A stretch of 64,000 bases of DNA from Paenibacillus sp. FSL R7-0204 (lineage in GTDB: Bacteria > Bacillota > Bacilli > Paenibacillales > Paenibacillaceae), in assembly GCF_038002225.1 (NCBI RefSeq), contig NZ_JBBOCA010000001.1:2604001-2668000 (forward strand), written 5' to 3'. Both the position numbers and the translations under genes were made by a program. Of this stretch, positions 1-8,678 are shown piece after piece; the stretch's first letter is position 1; the number at the start of each line of letters is the position of its first letter. The notes under the pieces are model-generated. The model searched no databases and had not been told where the DNA came from. It worked only from the letters and a program-made list of their open reading frames with translations.

Positions 1-815
1 AAGAGCCGGTAGAAATATTTCATGTCGTAAATGCCGACCTCAAGGGCTACGGACTGTACGCCAAGCTTGGTGAACAAGAGCAGGAGGCAGCTGTATTTCA
101 TCCGGATTTCCTGGAAGATCTGGATGTAGGACCTGCCGGTCTTATTCTTGAGCAACCGCTGGAACTGGCGGGAGCTCATCGCAAGCTGGCGGCTCATCTC
201 ATTCAGTGTGATCCGCTCACTATAGTTACTGATCATATATAAGAGGACATCATGCAGCGGGTCATACTGAGTCCCCGGGCGTTCGGAGAAGGGAAGGTCT
301 GCAGCGGGCATAATCAGTTTCGCCAGCTCAAGCAGAGGCGGGTATAGCCGCTGCTCATCTATGGGCAGGCCAGGGTTTAGCATCGCGTGCAGCCGCCCGA
401 GCAGAAAGAGGATTTCCTTGTTCTTCTCCCTGTATCCGAACCATTGCCGCACCTCCAAAAGCTTCAGCAGCGGCAAGAGAACCTCTTCGGACAAGGGCCC
501 GGGCAGCTCTCTAAGCACCTTGTCAAGTCCGGGCCTGACCATACAATTCAGGATCAGCAGCGGCTCGGTACCGCTCAGATCCTGCGGATGAAAGACATGG
601 GATATCCCCGGCGGAATCACTATCACATCCCCCTGCGTTACCTGCATTTTATCCTCACCAGCCAGATGAATGCCTGTCCCTTGAACCACGTAGGCCAGCT
701 CTACGAAGTCGTGCTGATGACGAACGGAAGTGAACGTTTTTTGAGTCAGGAGCATCTGTACGGGTGAACAGGAGTCGAATAAATAATCCCCCGTGAATAC
801 CGGAAAAGCTTCCAT
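1..815 (-). CDS. AraC-family transcriptional regulator (3' end cut by window)
   Basis: Reads leftwards from an ATG at 815 preceded by AACGGAGGTTTGTTT, a good ribosome binding site, and runs off the window without a stop. The N-terminal half is a cupin-like sensor domain (HQHDFVELAYVVQGTG, then GDVIVIPPGISHVFHPQ), typical of sugar-sensing AraC proteins. The C-terminal half begins the helix-turn-helix pair (ITLNEMSRQLAMSSRQFQRL, then RMKYSCLLL). It is divergent from the ACP operon starting at 972, so it may control that operon, but this is inferred from position only. Confidence 0.85.
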   Translation of the reverse strand, partial: MEAFPVFTGDYLFDSCSPVQMLLTQKTFTSVRHQHDFVELAYVVQGTGIHLAGEDKMQVTQGDVIVIPPGISHVFHPQDLSGTEPLLILNCMVRPGLDKVLRELPGPLSEEVLLPLLKLLEVRQWFGYREKNKEILFLLGRLHAMLNPGLPIDEQRLYPPLLELAKLIMPAADLPFSERPGTQYDPLHDVLLYMISNYSERITLNEMSRQLAMSSRQFQRLLKNKTGRSYIQIFQEIRMKYSCLLLLFTKLGVQSVALEVGIYDMKYFYRL

Positions 816-971
816 AAACAAACCTCCGTTTCCTGCTTCCTTATGTTGGATGACTGGAATCCACCCTAGTATATCTCAATAATTTGGCGCATTCAACCAT
901 ATATTAACAACTTAAAATTTGGTATATTCATCCTATTCATTCCAATTATGCAACCTGAAAGGGGTAGACAC

Positions 972-1214
972 ATGCAGCAGAAAGTCATTGAGATTATCGC
1001 CGAAATCAAGGAGGAACCAGGCTTGCTTCAGACGCTCAGCGGAGCTTCTGATCTGACCCTGGACGCCGCACTTGACTCCCTGCAGATCATTAATTTTATT
1101 CTGAGAGTCGAGGATGAATTCAATATAGAGGTGGATTTTGACACCTTTGATCTGGAGCACCTGAAATCAGTGGACCGGTTCTCCGCTTATGTCGCCGGGC
1201 TTGCCGTTCAATGA
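972..1214 (+). CDS. Acyl carrier protein, stand-alone, 80 aa
   Basis: Small acidic protein with the phosphopantetheine attachment motif LDSLQI; the modified serine would be residue 36. The following helix (INFILRVEDEFNIEV) matches helix II/III of carrier proteins. The ATG at 972 is chosen over an in-frame ATG at 948 because AAAGGGG lies just upstream of 972. It is the first gene of an operon and overlaps the ATP-grasp gene by 4 bases (ATGA). A carrier protein directly coupled to an ATP-grasp ligase, with no ketosynthase or other fatty-acid genes nearby, suggests it carries an aminoacyl or acyl group in a dedicated pathway, as BtrI does for glutamate in butirosin synthesis. That parallel is inferred. 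Confidence 0.85.
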   Translation: MQQKVIEIIAEIKEEPGLLQTLSGASDLTLDAALDSLQIINFILRVEDEFNIEVDFDTFDLEHLKSVDRFSAYVAGLAVQ

Positions 1215-2551
1215 GGAACGCTGTGCACTGCGGCAGCCTGGAGTCGGAGCGGTACTGGCGGGAGGAGGATCTGGCCTCCTTGCCGGCCATTCCCGATGCG
1301 AAGGCGCTGGCTATCGTGCAGGCGATGGATGAAATGCTGTTTGTCTTTTGCGGGAGCGGCGATGTTCTCTTAACCCGCCAGGGGATGAACCGGGCCCAAT
1401 ATGACTATCTGCAATCGCTTGGTTATGCATTCAGCACCAATATGGATACGCTCAGTCTGGAGGCAGAGGAGTCTGTTCCCGCACAGACGGCGCTGAATGT
1501 ATTTGAACTGCTGAGCCGGATGGACGCCGGACAGGAACCGGACCGCTTAATACCGGAAGGAGCGTTGCTGGAGCCCTTTGCCGTGCTTCCAGGGACGCAG
1601 GAGGCGGTTAGCCGGTACAAGCTTTTGCCCACGTTGCCTAATGAAGAGATTGTACGGGCAGTGAATACCAAGAGCTATTCTACGGCGATGCGGGACAGGC
1701 TGGGGCTGCCGAATATTGCGGTAGTGGTCCACAGTATGGAGGAGCTGCTGCAATCGGGACAAGCGCTGCTGGAGAAAGGAGCTTTTCTGATCAAGGACGA
1801 GTATGGGGTATCCGGTAAAGGGAATCAGCTGGTGGATTCCGAGCGTATGCTGCGCCGGATGGCCGGGCATCTGGAGTCGAGCCGCAATCAGGGGAAAAGA
1901 ATCCGGTTTGTCCTCGAGCCGCTGCTGGACCGGGAGACAGACTTCTCCTGCCAGTTTCAGATTGATCCGGAAGGCCGGATCACCCTGTTGTCAGTTCAGC
2001 AGCTGGTGAACCAGGGCTTCGCCTTTGGAGAATCCCACTCTCCGCAGCCGTCTCTGCTGGACAAGCTGGATAAAGAAGCCTACTGGGAGACTATGAACAG
2101 CATAGGCCGGGAGCTGTACTCTGACGGATATTACGGCGAGGTATGTGTCGATTCGATGCTGCTGCGTGACGGAAGCCTGGCGCCTCTGGTAGAGATCAAT
2201 GCCCGCAAGTCGATGAGTCTGATTAAGCATCATGTCGACCGCCGGTTCAAGCAGGAGGGCATGCACACCTGCCTGATACAGGTGCCGCTGGCGGCTATGG
2301 GCAAGGTTCATTATGAGGAGCTGCTGGAGCGGATGGAGGAGTCGGGGAGTTTATTCTCGCTGGAGAAGGGGGAAGGGGTGATGCCCTTGACCTCAAGCGC
2401 ACTCCAGCCGCTGGACCTCTCCCGTGCTGCCGGTTCCACGAAGGGCAAGCTGTATGCGGCCCTGACTTACCGGAGTGAAGACAGCAAGCATAAGCTCATC
2501 CATACGCTGGACGAGTCTCTCATGCGCACAGGCTATACTATCCTGCGATAA
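1211..2551 (+). CDS. ATP-grasp ligase, probable acyl/aminoacyl-ACP ligase
   Basis: A 446-residue protein of the ATP-grasp fold. Visible features are a domain with the lead-in NTKSYSTAMRDRLGLP (about 155-170), a glycine-rich nucleotide loop DEYGVSGKGNQLVD (about 197-210), the hinge strand FVLEPLLDRETDFS, and the metal-binding end EVCVDSMLLRDG followed by LVEINARKSMS. The start codon overlaps the ACP stop by four bases, so the two are translationally coupled. Stand-alone ATP-grasp enzymes beside an ACP can load an amino acid onto the carrier; BtrJ with BtrI is the known example. The substrate here cannot be read from sequence. A peptide-ligase role is an alternative. Confidence 0.75.
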   Translation: MRNAVHCGSLESERYWREEDLASLPAIPDAKALAIVQAMDEMLFVFCGSGDVLLTRQGMNRAQYDYLQSLGYAFSTNMDTLSLEAEESVPAQTALNVFELLSRMDAGQEPDRLIPEGALLEPFAVLPGTQEAVSRYKLLPTLPNEEIVRAVNTKSYSTAMRDRLGLPNIAVVVHSMEELLQSGQALLEKGAFLIKDEYGVSGKGNQLVDSERMLRRMAGHLESSRNQGKRIRFVLEPLLDRETDFSCQFQIDPEGRITLLSVQQLVNQGFAFGESHSPQPSLLDKLDKEAYWETMNSIGRELYSDGYYGEVCVDSMLLRDGSLAPLVEINARKSMSLIKHHVDRRFKQEGMHTCLIQVPLAAMGKVHYEELLERMEESGSLFSLEKGEGVMPLTSSALQPLDLSRAAGSTKGKLYAALTYRSEDSKHKLIHTLDESLMRTGYTILR

Positions 2552-2567
2552 AGAAAGGAACCCTCCA

Positions 2568-3689
2568 ATGAATAACACCGTGACGATTCTATGCTCAGGC
2601 TTTGGCCTGGGCTTCTATGTCCCAGGTCTGCTGCTGGAACGCAAGTTAACCGCGCTGGGCCTCCAGGCGGAGATTGAGGTGTTTGAGACCTTAATGCCTG
2701 AGCGCAAAAAAGAACAGACAGACAACAGCCGCAGGGCTTACCAGCAGAGCTTTGCCGTAGCCCTGACCTCACAGAAAATACCGTCCGATATAAGAAGCAG
2801 CCTTGATCCCGCAGCCGTTGAACAACTGCTGCAGCAATGGAAGCAGGAGGAACGGCAGCACTTCATCGTCTTATCCGGGCACTGGGTGCATGTCATGGAC
2901 CAGTACCGTGAGCTGACGGGGGTGAGCGTCTATGCTGAGCTGCTGTATATTGACGCCGACCTGTCGCCATCGTGGAAGAATCTGCGCAGACTGAAGCCGG
3001 ATTACGCGGAAGGCTATCATGAAGTAAGCCTGTATGATTCGGGGAAGCAGGAGATTCTGTGCAGTATCGATGCCGGATCTGGGGAAGCACTGTCTGCTGC
3101 GGCGAGGAACGGGCGGTTAGTCGTTCATGGGGGCGGCTGGGGAATCGGAACCTTCCGTGAGAAGTTCGACGCGCTGGAGTCGGCGGGGTACGAGCTGGAT
3201 ATCGCCGCTTACAGCATTCAGGAGATTGGCGAGGCTATCCATGGAAGACGTTATTACATGAATGATCCGCAGTGGCGCACCTGGACGAAGGATGGCAACG
3301 GACAGTATACCTTCCCGCCGTTTGCAGAGGTAACCGGTAACCGGACTGGTCATTTCCCGCCCTGCCAGAGTTATGGGGAGGGGATGTTCGGAGTCATCCG
3401 GCAGGCATCCGCAGTCATCAGCAAGCCGGGCGGCGGCGCTTTGATTGATTCGCTGGCTTCGGGTACACCGCTGGTGCTGCTTGACCCCTTCGGCCCGCAT
3501 GAGAAGATCAACAGTGATCTGTGGGTCGGGCTTGGTTACGGCATCACATATGGGGAGTGGGCCGCTTCGGGATATGATGATGATGTACTGCGCAAGCTGG
3601 CGGATAACCTAAGAGCCGCCAGAGGCCAATACCCGGACTATGCGTCAAGCTATGCCGGACAATTATCCGCAGCAGGAGGGAGAAGCTAA
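2568..3689 (+). CDS. GT-B type glycosyltransferase-like protein
   Basis: A 373-residue protein beginning MNNTVTILCSGFGLGFYVPG, an N-terminal Rossmann-like strand-loop as in GT-B glycosyltransferases. The C-terminal half has VHGGGWGIG (near 185) and SKPGGGALIDSLASGTPLVL (about 285-305), the nucleotide-sugar binding loop seen in MurG/GT28 and MGT-like enzymes. The ATG at 2568 with AAGAAAGGAA upstream is preferred; an in-frame ATG at 2475 lies inside the previous gene. It sits 16 bases after the ATP-grasp gene and its stop overlaps the next start (TAATG). The likely role is adding a sugar to the pathway product. Donor and acceptor are unknown. Confidence 0.7.
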   Translation: MNNTVTILCSGFGLGFYVPGLLLERKLTALGLQAEIEVFETLMPERKKEQTDNSRRAYQQSFAVALTSQKIPSDIRSSLDPAAVEQLLQQWKQEERQHFIVLSGHWVHVMDQYRELTGVSVYAELLYIDADLSPSWKNLRRLKPDYAEGYHEVSLYDSGKQEILCSIDAGSGEALSAAARNGRLVVHGGGWGIGTFREKFDALESAGYELDIAAYSIQEIGEAIHGRRYYMNDPQWRTWTKDGNGQYTFPPFAEVTGNRTGHFPPCQSYGEGMFGVIRQASAVISKPGGGALIDSLASGTPLVLLDPFGPHEKINSDLWVGLGYGITYGEWAASGYDDDVLRKLADNLRAARGQYPDYASSYAGQLSAAGGRS

Positions 3690-4882
3690 TGCAGCCAACC
3701 AGCAGAGTGAGCCTGGACGAGCAGTCCTTCGAGGCATTGAAACGTACGATCAAGAATGTGGTGGTCCCGCACAGGGAACGCAAGCATGATCCCGGCTTCA
3801 AGACAGTGATGCCGGAGATTATGTCACTGAAGCTGACCAACCGCTGCAATCTCCGCTGCAAGCATTGCTATCAGTGGAATGAAGACGGCTACCATCATGA
3901 TATGGATACCGCCGAGCAGAACCTGGATATGGATCTGGGGATGATCAAGCGGCTGCTGGAGGAGACGGATGAAGCGCAGTCCCGCCTGTATTTATGGGGA
4001 GGGGAGCCGCTGTTTCACCGGCAGGCTAAAGAGATTCTGGAGCTGCTCAAGGAGCATCCCCGGGACACGACCATCTGTACCAATGCCTATATGATTCCGA
4101 AGTTTGAGGAGGAGTTGTGCGCGATCTCCGACAATCTGGAGCTGCTGATTCCGATTGAGGGCTTCGAGGATGAGCATGATTTCCTGCGCGGCAAAGGGTC
4201 CTTCAACAAGGTGGTCCAAAGTGTTGAACGGCTGCTGGAGCTGCGCGAGCAAGGCCGCTTCCGCGGCCGGATCTCTGTGCACAATGTCATCAATGATAAT
4301 ATGATCGGCAGATTGTACGAGCTGGTGGAATTTTTTGAAGAGAAGGGTGTGGATCTGGTCCTGCTCTGCTTCCCCTGGTATATCTCGGAAGACACCAGTC
4401 TTGCGATGGACCGCTTCTACGATGAACACTTCCAGTGGCTGGCCGAGCTTCCGCCGGATCACCGGAGCAGCTGGCACGCGTTCAAATACCATATCAAGCC
4501 GGAGAATATCACCAGACTGACCGATGACCTGCGGCGGATTAACAGCAATACCTGGAATAATACCCGAATCCGCTATCAGCCGGGTCTGGACTTTGATGAG
4601 ATTGAGGATTTCGTGGCCGGGAAGCCGATGGCGTCCCGCAGCACCTCCAAATGTCTGGCGCTCAGCACCCGGGTGGATATTGCCCCGAACGGGATGGTGA
4701 GTGCGTGTAAATTTTTTGGCGAGCTGGCTATTGGCAATGTGAAGGAGCAGACGCTGACAGACATATGGAATTCTACGCGTTATGACCGGCTGCGGCGGAT
4801 TCTGGATGAAGGCTTGTCCCCCGCCTGCTCCAAATGTAATGTGCTGTACTTGAACACCTATGCTGCGCTGGCTCAGGTATGA
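3689..4882 (+). CDS. Radical SAM enzyme with short SPASM/Twitch-like C-terminus
   Basis: A 397-residue radical SAM protein. The [4Fe-4S]-binding CxxxCxxC motif is NRCNLRCKHCYQW with cysteines 53, 57 and 60; WGGEPL (about 110) is the SAM-contacting GGE motif. The C-terminus has cysteines at about 322, 340, 380 and 383 in a C-x17-C ... CxxC pattern and then ends, so only four auxiliary cysteines are present. That would bind a single auxiliary cluster (Twitch-like) rather than the two of a full SPASM domain. BtrN, a radical SAM alcohol dehydrogenase of butirosin synthesis, also has one auxiliary cluster. It overlaps the oxidoreductase gene by four bases. Dehydrogenation, epimerisation or peptide modification are all possible. 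Confidence 0.85.
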   Translation: MQPTSRVSLDEQSFEALKRTIKNVVVPHRERKHDPGFKTVMPEIMSLKLTNRCNLRCKHCYQWNEDGYHHDMDTAEQNLDMDLGMIKRLLEETDEAQSRLYLWGGEPLFHRQAKEILELLKEHPRDTTICTNAYMIPKFEEELCAISDNLELLIPIEGFEDEHDFLRGKGSFNKVVQSVERLLELREQGRFRGRISVHNVINDNMIGRLYELVEFFEEKGVDLVLLCFPWYISEDTSLAMDRFYDEHFQWLAELPPDHRSSWHAFKYHIKPENITRLTDDLRRINSNTWNNTRIRYQPGLDFDEIEDFVAGKPMASRSTSKCLALSTRVDIAPNGMVSACKFFGELAIGNVKEQTLTDIWNSTRYDRLRRILDEGLSPACSKCNVLYLNTYAALAQV

Positions 4883-5904
4883 GCAGTGTGGCAGAGGTGC
4901 CAAGCTATAAGCTCGGCATTCTGGGCGCCTCGAATATTGCTGTTCCAGCGATGCTGGAGCCGGCACGGATGGTGGATAAGGTGAAAATTACGGCGATTGC
5001 CAACCGTACCTTGGCGAAAGCGGAGGCCATGGCTGAGGCGTACCAGATTCCCTATGTGGCAGGCAGTCTGGATGAGCTGCTGGAGCTAGACGAACTGGAT
5101 GGGGTGTATATTGCGCTCAGCAACGAGCTTCATGCGCAGTGGGCGATCCGGGCCTTGAATGCGGGCAAGCATGTCTTGGTGGAAAAGCCGATCTGTCTCC
5201 ATCCCGAAGAAGCGGAGCAGTTAAGGCTGGCGAAGAATCACCCTGCCGCCCCGAAGCTCACCGAGGGGCTGATGATTGCCTGTCACCCCTGGCAGAAGGC
5301 GATGAAGGGCATCGTCGATTCTGGCGAATTCGGCGCGCTGCGCAGGATCAGCACCCGGATCTCCGTTCCTGCCAAGAACGGGCATGCCGGGAATTACCGG
5401 AGTGTCAAGGCGAAGGGTGGCGGCGCTTTTGCCGATCTGGGCTGCTATTGGCTGCAGTTCGTGCAGACCCTTGCCTGTCTTCAGCCGGAGGAGATATTGG
5501 CGCAGTCGGCTTTTGACGGGCCGGATGGCTGCGACTGGACCTTTCAGGCGGCACTGCAATACAAGAGCGGGCTGAGGGCCGAGTGCCTCACTTCCTTCGA
5601 GCTGCCATTCCGGGCCTCGCACACCCTGTATTTCGACCATACCGTGCTGAGCGTCCCGGATTTCTTCCGGCCGGTCAAGGGGTTCTACAAGCTTAAAATC
5701 CGGCATGATCTGCCGGACAACCGCACTACCCTATGGGAATTCGCACCGCTGAACTATTATGTGGGCCAGCTGGAGGCTTTTGCGGCAATCATGAGCGGGC
5801 AACAGGCCGAGGGCCTGGACGCTACCTGGGAACGGGTGCAGCTGCAAGCCCGGATCATGGCCGAGGCGCAGCGGTGCCGGGTTTCTGAGGTGCTTCCACT
5901 ATAG
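4879..5904 (+). CDS. Gfo/Idh/MocA-family NAD(P)-dependent oxidoreductase
   Basis: A 341-residue protein. The N-terminal Rossmann motif is LGILGASNIAVPAML (about 12-26), followed by ANRTLAKAEAMAEAY for the cofactor ribose. The family EKP motif is in HVLVEKPICL near residue 97. The central GGGAFADLGCYWLQ segment replaces the usual GGG..DxGxH stretch and so carries Cys-Tyr where many members have His. Such enzymes oxidise or reduce sugar hydroxyls, inositols or imines. It is the last gene of the five-gene operon and is followed by a hairpin at 5954-5992. With the glycosyltransferase it could form or modify a sugar or cyclitol part of the product. Confidence 0.85.
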   Translation: MSSVAEVPSYKLGILGASNIAVPAMLEPARMVDKVKITAIANRTLAKAEAMAEAYQIPYVAGSLDELLELDELDGVYIALSNELHAQWAIRALNAGKHVLVEKPICLHPEEAEQLRLAKNHPAAPKLTEGLMIACHPWQKAMKGIVDSGEFGALRRISTRISVPAKNGHAGNYRSVKAKGGGAFADLGCYWLQFVQTLACLQPEEILAQSAFDGPDGCDWTFQAALQYKSGLRAECLTSFELPFRASHTLYFDHTVLSVPDFFRPVKGFYKLKIRHDLPDNRTTLWEFAPLNYYVGQLEAFAAIMSGQQAEGLDATWERVQLQARIMAEAQRCRVSEVLPL

Positions 5905-5953
5905 CGGTAATGCCTGCAAAGTGAGGCCATTGACAGCTGCAAATTCCAGGAAT

Positions 5954-5992
5954 AGCAAACAGCGACTCCCTTTGTGGGGGCCGCTGTTTGCT
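5954..5992 (+). terminator. Hairpin terminator after the ACP/radical-SAM operon
   Basis: An 11-bp perfect inverted repeat, AGCAAACAGCG and CGCTGTTTGCT, enclosing TCCC/GGGG inner pairing. There is no long T-run after it, so it may act as a Rho-independent terminator weakly or by stabilising the 3' end. Confidence 0.6.
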
Positions 5993-6035
5993 GTTCCACT
6001 ATATATCCGTCCGCTGGACCTGCTGGTAGTATCTT

Positions 6036-6230
6036 TAAATGGAAAAACTCCAACTATTCCGGCGCGAAGTCATGCAAACGGTGAAGCAGTTGGATAAACA
6101 ACACTTAATCTGGCGGAATTCGGAGCTTTGGAGGAAAGTAGTGAAATTACATGGAGAAAATCCATTTATTGTCCAAAGGTGAAACGTTTAGGGGATTTTA
6201 AGTGGAGGAAATCCAACTGCTTTGTTTGAA
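6036..6230. repeat. Palindromic repeats with 51-bp spacing (four units)
   Basis: The gene-free stretch between 5993 and 6286 contains palindromic cores at 6040-6052 (TGGAAAAACTCCA), 6091-6103 (degenerate, TGGATAAACAACA), 6152-6164 (TGGAGAAAATCCA) and 6203-6215 (TGGAGGAAATCCA). The first pair is 51 bp apart and the last pair is 51 bp apart; the middle gap is 61 bp. No coding frame with a plausible start crosses them. See the arrays at 9.9, 23.3, 30.5, 48.2, 51.4 and 61.1 kb for the same spacing. Confidence 0.7.
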
Positions 6231-6286
6231 TCCACCCCGCTGGAGGGTTCCCATAAGTAAGCCGAATGATGAAATAAGTGCCTCTA

Positions 6287-7075
6287 TTAGCGGTCCGGCA
6301 AGGAAGGGGAATTCTCTAACCAGGCACGCTCGTTGTTCAGCACATAGATCCCGAGTGCCTGCTCAAAGGACAAGCCATGATTATAGAAAGCCAGCATCTT
6401 CGCGGCGAAGCGCACACTCTTATCTGCGCTGGGCGATTGCAGGAGCTCTGTTGCCAGCTTACGGAAATTCTTCGGCTGGGCTTCTGCAGCACTGGCGGCA
6501 TCCAGCAGCCCTTTGTGGCTTGGAAAAAGCAGCCGGTTATACGCCAGAATCATCCGCCCGCTGAAAAAAATCAGTTGGCCCGCCGTATGAGCGAGCAGGT
6601 AGGCGTCATTTTTTTTGCCCGCTTCCTTGGCGAAATACAGCCCGTATAGATAGATCTGGGCGCAGAAGTCCCGCAAATTGCGCTCGCGGTTCTCCTCAGG
6701 ATAGACGGGAATCCGGGCCACCAGCTCACCCAGATCCGGGATTCTGGAGAATAGCACCTCTGCACCGGTAAAAGCATACCTCGTCGGCTCATTGCCACGG
6801 CGGGCGGCAAGCTCCAGAAACCGGCGGTTGATTACCTTGATATCGGCATATCCGCCCTCATAGGTGCTGACTTCGCGGTCCACATAGGAGAGCTTGTCGT
6901 TCCGCTCATATTCCGCATAGGCTTCATCGGTGAAGACCAGATGGACATCCACATCCGAGGTCTCGCTGGCAGTTCCCTTGGATACTGATCCGCTGGTGAT
7001 TGCCGCCAGACAAGAAGGGTCTTGCTCCATCTTCTCCGCCAGCTTCCCCAGCGTCTGTCTGTGGTGCGCGTACAT
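6287..7075 (-). CDS. Nucleotidyltransferase-domain protein
   Basis: A 262-residue protein with the polymerase-beta-type nucleotidyltransferase motif GSVSKGTASETSDVDVHLV: GS, then the metal-binding DxD. The rest is helical and has no other motif I recognise; it could be a small-molecule nucleotidylyltransferase of the kanamycin/streptomycin-modifying fold or a toxin-type enzyme. The ATG at 7075 is preferred because AAGGAGG lies 11 bases upstream. A TTG at 7123 would add 16 residues with a weaker site. It follows the MFS gene on the same strand with an 83-base gap, so the two may be co-transcribed. Confidence 0.75.
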   Translation of the reverse strand: MYAHHRQTLGKLAEKMEQDPSCLAAITSGSVSKGTASETSDVDVHLVFTDEAYAEYERNDKLSYVDREVSTYEGGYADIKVINRRFLELAARRGNEPTRYAFTGAEVLFSRIPDLGELVARIPVYPEENRERNLRDFCAQIYLYGLYFAKEAGKKNDAYLLAHTAGQLIFFSGRMILAYNRLLFPSHKGLLDAASAAEAQPKNFRKLATELLQSPSADKSVRFAAKMLAFYNHGLSFEQALGIYVLNNERAWLENSPSLPDR

Positions 7076-7158
7076 ATTGCGTTCAGCCTCCTTGAATGAA
7101 TTCTGCTGCGTTAAGCGTATCAATTGGACAGCTTCCCAGCTATGGTCAATTCAGACAT

Positions 7159-8505
7159 TCAGGCTCCCGCCTGCTCCGTCTTCCCCTGACCGTTCTGCTG
7201 CTCTGCAGCACCGCTGCTGAGCAAGCCTCTCCGTCCGGCGAGGGTAACCGCCAGAATAGCTGCACCGGAGACGAGCAGAATGAGCGAGCCGGGAAGCCGG
7301 TCGAGGAGGACTCCATAGAGCAGCATTCCGAGGGGAGCGATGGAACCGGCGATGCCCTCTACCAGACCGAATACGCGTCCTCGGTACTCTTCCTGGGTAG
7401 TCTGCTGCAGATAAACCTGAATCGGAATGTTAATAACCATAATCATGACGCCGATGAGGACCAGCAGCGGCAGGAAGAGAAGGAAGGTGGCATTCGGGGA
7501 GAAATCAAGCAGCAGAGGCACCGCCAGCGCGAGGAATAATACTCCCAGTGCGCTTAATCCTCCGAGGATCGGCTTCACCGGACTCTTGCTCTGGGGAAGT
7601 ACAGCAAGCAGCAGCGACATCAGAAGTACGCCTGCCGCCAGCATCGCTTCGAGGACTCCATATTGCTTGGGGGAGAGTCCGAGCGTCTGTACTGCAACGT
7701 AGGGCAGCACAACATTCAGGGCGACGATGAAGAAATTAATACAGAACACAATCCCCATCAGGGAGCGGAGGACCGGACGGCGGAGCACATAAGCGAAGCC
7801 TTCCTTCAGATTCGTGCGGACCCCGTCAACAGCAGTGCCCAGACGTTCTCGGAGCGGCTGGGGGTCTGCGGCTTCGGCAGGTTCAAGGGCAGCTTGAAGC
7901 CGTGGAATCGGCTTGTATCTCAGCATGCAGCCCATCACGGTCGAAACGGTGAAGCCTGCCGCATTCAGCAGCATGAAATCCTGAAGGGGAAGGAAGGCAT
8001 ACAGAAGACCGGCGAGAACCGGAGCCAGCAGGTGGCCAGCCGATCCGGCAATCTGATTCAGTGATCCGGCCCGCTGGACGGAGCCGCTGTCTACAAGCAT
8101 CATCATCGAGGAGGAGACTGAGATACTATAGAAGGTAGAGCAGATAGATAATAGAATGAGCGACAGATAGATAGTCCATAGGGACATTCCCTCCAGCGAG
8201 ACAAACAGAAAGACCAGGGACATAATCAGGGCACTGGCCAGGTCCGAGCCGATCAGCAGCCTGCGGCGGTTAACTCTGTCGGCGAGCACACCGGCGAAGG
8301 GGGACAGCAGGATACCGGGCAGCAGCCCGCACAGCAGTGTAACGGCGAAGCTGCTCCCTGACCCAGTCTCATTCAGAATGAACAGACCGGCTACGAAGGT
8401 GTACATACTGGAGCCGAGTACTGAGGCCAGCTTGCTGCTGAAGAAGAGGAATATGTTACGGTTAGTCGCTGCCTTATCATGGGTTGCGGATGTTATTTGA
8501 GACAT
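7159..8505 (-). CDS. MFS transporter (drug/macrolide-efflux-like)
   Basis: A 448-residue membrane protein with about 12 hydrophobic segments. The loop between segments 2 and 3, GVLADRVNRRRLLIGSDL, is the MFS motif A (GxLaDrxxRr) and is characteristic of the macrolide exporter-like subgroup. AAGGGAG precedes the ATG at 8505. It is divergent from the XRE-TPR regulator at 8679, and the shared 173-base gap holds a long inverted repeat that may be an operator for both. Export of a toxic compound is a reasonable guess; the substrate is unknown. Confidence 0.85.
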   Translation of the reverse strand: MSQITSATHDKAATNRNIFLFFSSKLASVLGSSMYTFVAGLFILNETGSGSSFAVTLLCGLLPGILLSPFAGVLADRVNRRRLLIGSDLASALIMSLVFLFVSLEGMSLWTIYLSLILLSICSTFYSISVSSSMMMLVDSGSVQRAGSLNQIAGSAGHLLAPVLAGLLYAFLPLQDFMLLNAAGFTVSTVMGCMLRYKPIPRLQAALEPAEAADPQPLRERLGTAVDGVRTNLKEGFAYVLRRPVLRSLMGIVFCINFFIVALNVVLPYVAVQTLGLSPKQYGVLEAMLAAGVLLMSLLLAVLPQSKSPVKPILGGLSALGVLFLALAVPLLLDFSPNATFLLFLPLLVLIGVMIMVINIPIQVYLQQTTQEEYRGRVFGLVEGIAGSIAPLGMLLYGVLLDRLPGSLILLVSGAAILAVTLAGRRGLLSSGAAEQQNGQGKTEQAGA

Positions 8506-8524
8506 AATAGCACTCCCTTGGTCG

Positions 8525-8601
8525 AAAGTTAAATTTAATTAAACTTATTGTATGAGCGAAAGATCGGAAATGCAACATAAAGTTTAATATAATTTAACTT
8601 T
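8525..8601. promoter_or_regulatory. AT-rich inverted repeat between divergent MFS and XRE genes
   Basis: The arm at 8525-8546 (AAAGTTAAATTTAATTAAAC and two more bases) and the arm at 8580-8601 are inverted copies with 20 of 22 positions matching. Each arm is itself partly symmetric around TTTAATTAAA-like sequence. The arms lie about 20 bases upstream of the MFS start and about 80 bases upstream of the XRE start. The placement fits an operator bound by the neighbouring helix-turn-helix protein; binding is inferred. Confidence 0.6.
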
Positions 8602-8678
8602 TGGGTAATTCCAGCTTTCTCTTAGGGTATAGGTAAGCTATACTGAAAAGAAAAGCTACCCGGAAAGTTGGCAAGCAA

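Noticed and set aside
2475..2567. Longer N-terminus for the glycosyltransferase-like protein
   Set aside because: It would overlap the ATP-grasp gene by 77 bases and has no ribosome site; the ATG at 2568 has one.
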